Shown in pieces: positions 63,246 to 64,000 of a stretch of 64,000 nt of DNA; positions within the stretch are counted from its first letter, which is position 1, and every line of letters starts with the position of its first letter. Under the pieces are notes generated by a model that saw only the letters and a program-made list of their open reading frames with translations, was not told where the DNA came from and made no database searches. Where the stretch lies: positions 6,320,001 to 6,384,000 of the forward strand of contig NZ_CP097484.1 in NCBI RefSeq assembly GCF_023546765.1, read 5' to 3'. The position numbers were made by a program, and so were the translations under genes. This DNA comes from Methylobacterium tardum. GTDB taxonomy: Bacteria > Pseudomonadota > Alphaproteobacteria > Rhizobiales > Beijerinckiaceae.

Positions 63246-64000
63246 ATGCGTCGCTTGCTTGCATCCATCGCCGTCCTGAGCACCCTCGCGACCGGCGCGT
63301 CGGCTGCCGAGCCCTGGCAGGATGCCATCGCCACCGGGCTCGGCAAGCCCGGGACCGCCATGCCGGGCGGGGTCTACCGCGTCGGCCTGCCCCGGTCCGA
63401 CCTGAAGGTCACCCTCGACGGCGTGACCTTGAAGCCATCCTTCGCGCTCGGATCCTGGCTCGCCTTCGTGCGGCACGGAGGCGGCGACGAGGTGATGGTC
63501 ATGGGGGACCTCGTCCTGCTGGAAGACGAGGTGAACCCGGTGATGAAGCGCCTCGTCGAGAACGGGGTCGAGATCACGGCCATCCACAACCACCTGCTGC
63601 GGGCCTCGCCGAGCACCTTGTACATGCACGTCTCCGGACACGGCGAGCCCGGCAAGCTCGCCACCATCCTGGCGGGAGCGCTCGGCGCGAGCCGCACGCC
63701 CTTCGGCGGCGAGACCGCGGGCGGCACGCCGCCTACCGGGAAAACCGAACCGGCCTCGGCGGGCGAGGGTCCGGTGCCGGCGAAGGCGTCTGCGCCGGAC
63801 CAGGCGCTCGACCTCGACACGGCGGCGATCGACGCGGCTATCGGGCGCAAGGGCAAGGTCAACGGCGGCGTCTACGCCGTGAGCGTGCCGCGCGCGGAGA
63901 CCCCGAAGGACCACGGCATGACGGTGCCGGAAGCCATGGGCTCGGCCATCGCCATCAACTTCCAGCCGACCGGCGGCGGCAAGGCCGCCATCACGGGCGA
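63246..64000 (+). CDS. DUF1259 (LppY/LpqO-type) exported protein, cut by window edge
   Basis: At least 251 residues with a signal peptide (about 1-20, 'ATGASAAEPW'). Two repeats of the DUF1259 domain are visible: 'GLGKPGTAMPGGVYRVGLPRSDL' with 'ITAIHNHLLRASPS', and after a Pro/Ala linker 'AIGRKGKVNGGVYAVSVPRAET'. Function unknown; such proteins often sit in chromate operons. GAGGAG precedes the ATG. The 3' end is outside the window. Confidence 0.82.
   Translation, partial: MRRLLASIAVLSTLATGASAAEPWQDAIATGLGKPGTAMPGGVYRVGLPRSDLKVTLDGVTLKPSFALGSWLAFVRHGGGDEVMVMGDLVLLEDEVNPVMKRLVENGVEITAIHNHLLRASPSTLYMHVSGHGEPGKLATILAGALGASRTPFGGETAGGTPPTGKTEPASAGEGPVPAKASAPDQALDLDTAAIDAAIGRKGKVNGGVYAVSVPRAETPKDHGMTVPEAMGSAIAINFQPTGGGKAAITG

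Noticed and set aside
33500..64000. Intact prophage
   Set aside because: No capsid, tail, terminase or lysis genes are seen in 30 kb, so a phage identity is not supported by the visible part.

Overview
The window is about 70% GC and reads as an alphaproteobacterial chromosome of the order Hyphomicrobiales, most likely a Methylobacterium or Methylorubrum-type methylotroph. This is inferred from polyhydroxybutyrate genes (phaA end, phaB), the tig-clpP-clpX-lon chaperone/protease run, coexisting PII, type I and type II glutamine synthetases, and an SOS box of the alphaproteobacterial type (GTTC-N7-GTTC). No 16S gene or species marker is present, so the genus is not proven.

Positions 1-33450 are mostly core chromosome. 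They hold the end of phaA and phaB; small envelope proteins; a periplasmic glycerophosphodiesterase; an EamA exporter; tRNA-Val; a racemase-like enzyme; lon-clpX-clpP-tig on the minus strand; tRNA-Leu; a multicopper-oxidase-like protein that has lost most copper ligands; the NAD(P)HX repair enzyme; and a nitrogen cluster in which a minus-strand glnII lies between glnB and glnA. After glnA comes an AT-richer patch (19.4-20.7 kb). It carries an orphan RNase-A-like polymorphic toxin, its immunity protein, and a second related immunity-like gene whose own stop codon is missing. Further on are small metabolic enzymes, a mannose-1-phosphate guanylyltransferase/isomerase, selA with a frameshift near its 3' end, a two-cysteine OhrR regulator, a pentapeptide-repeat pore protein, a YdeP-type molybdopterin oxidoreductase, a metallothionein and a thiamine-binding protein.

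At 33450 the 3' half of a tRNA-Gly(UCC) gene lies against a tyrosine integrase. This marks the left end of an integrative element that continues past the end of the window (at least 30 kb). Its first part holds a metallophosphoesterase, a ten-gene overlapping minus-strand operon rich in small helix-turn-helix proteins (including a HIRAN-HTH protein), a divergent promoter with palindromic operators, several proteins of unknown function, a KfrA-like protein with its own inverted-repeat operator, and an SOS-controlled umuDC operon whose umuC carries a one-base deletion. Next come a three-gene ABC three-component (ABC-3C) conflict cassette, an HTH regulator and a complete IS1182-family insertion sequence.

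From 51.7 kb to the end the element is a metal-resistance island. It has a CsoR/InrS-like repressor with a His-tailed MFS exporter, a CzcB/CzcA efflux pair without an outer-membrane partner, RcnA/RcnR for nickel and cobalt, and a chromate set (rhodanese-ChrB fusion, ChrA, an exported protein, a DUF1259 protein cut by the window edge). The two repressor genes each have a C- or G-tract palindrome just upstream. Three genes in the window (selA, umuC and possibly the pentapeptide protein) look frameshifted, so either real decay or base-calling errors must be considered.
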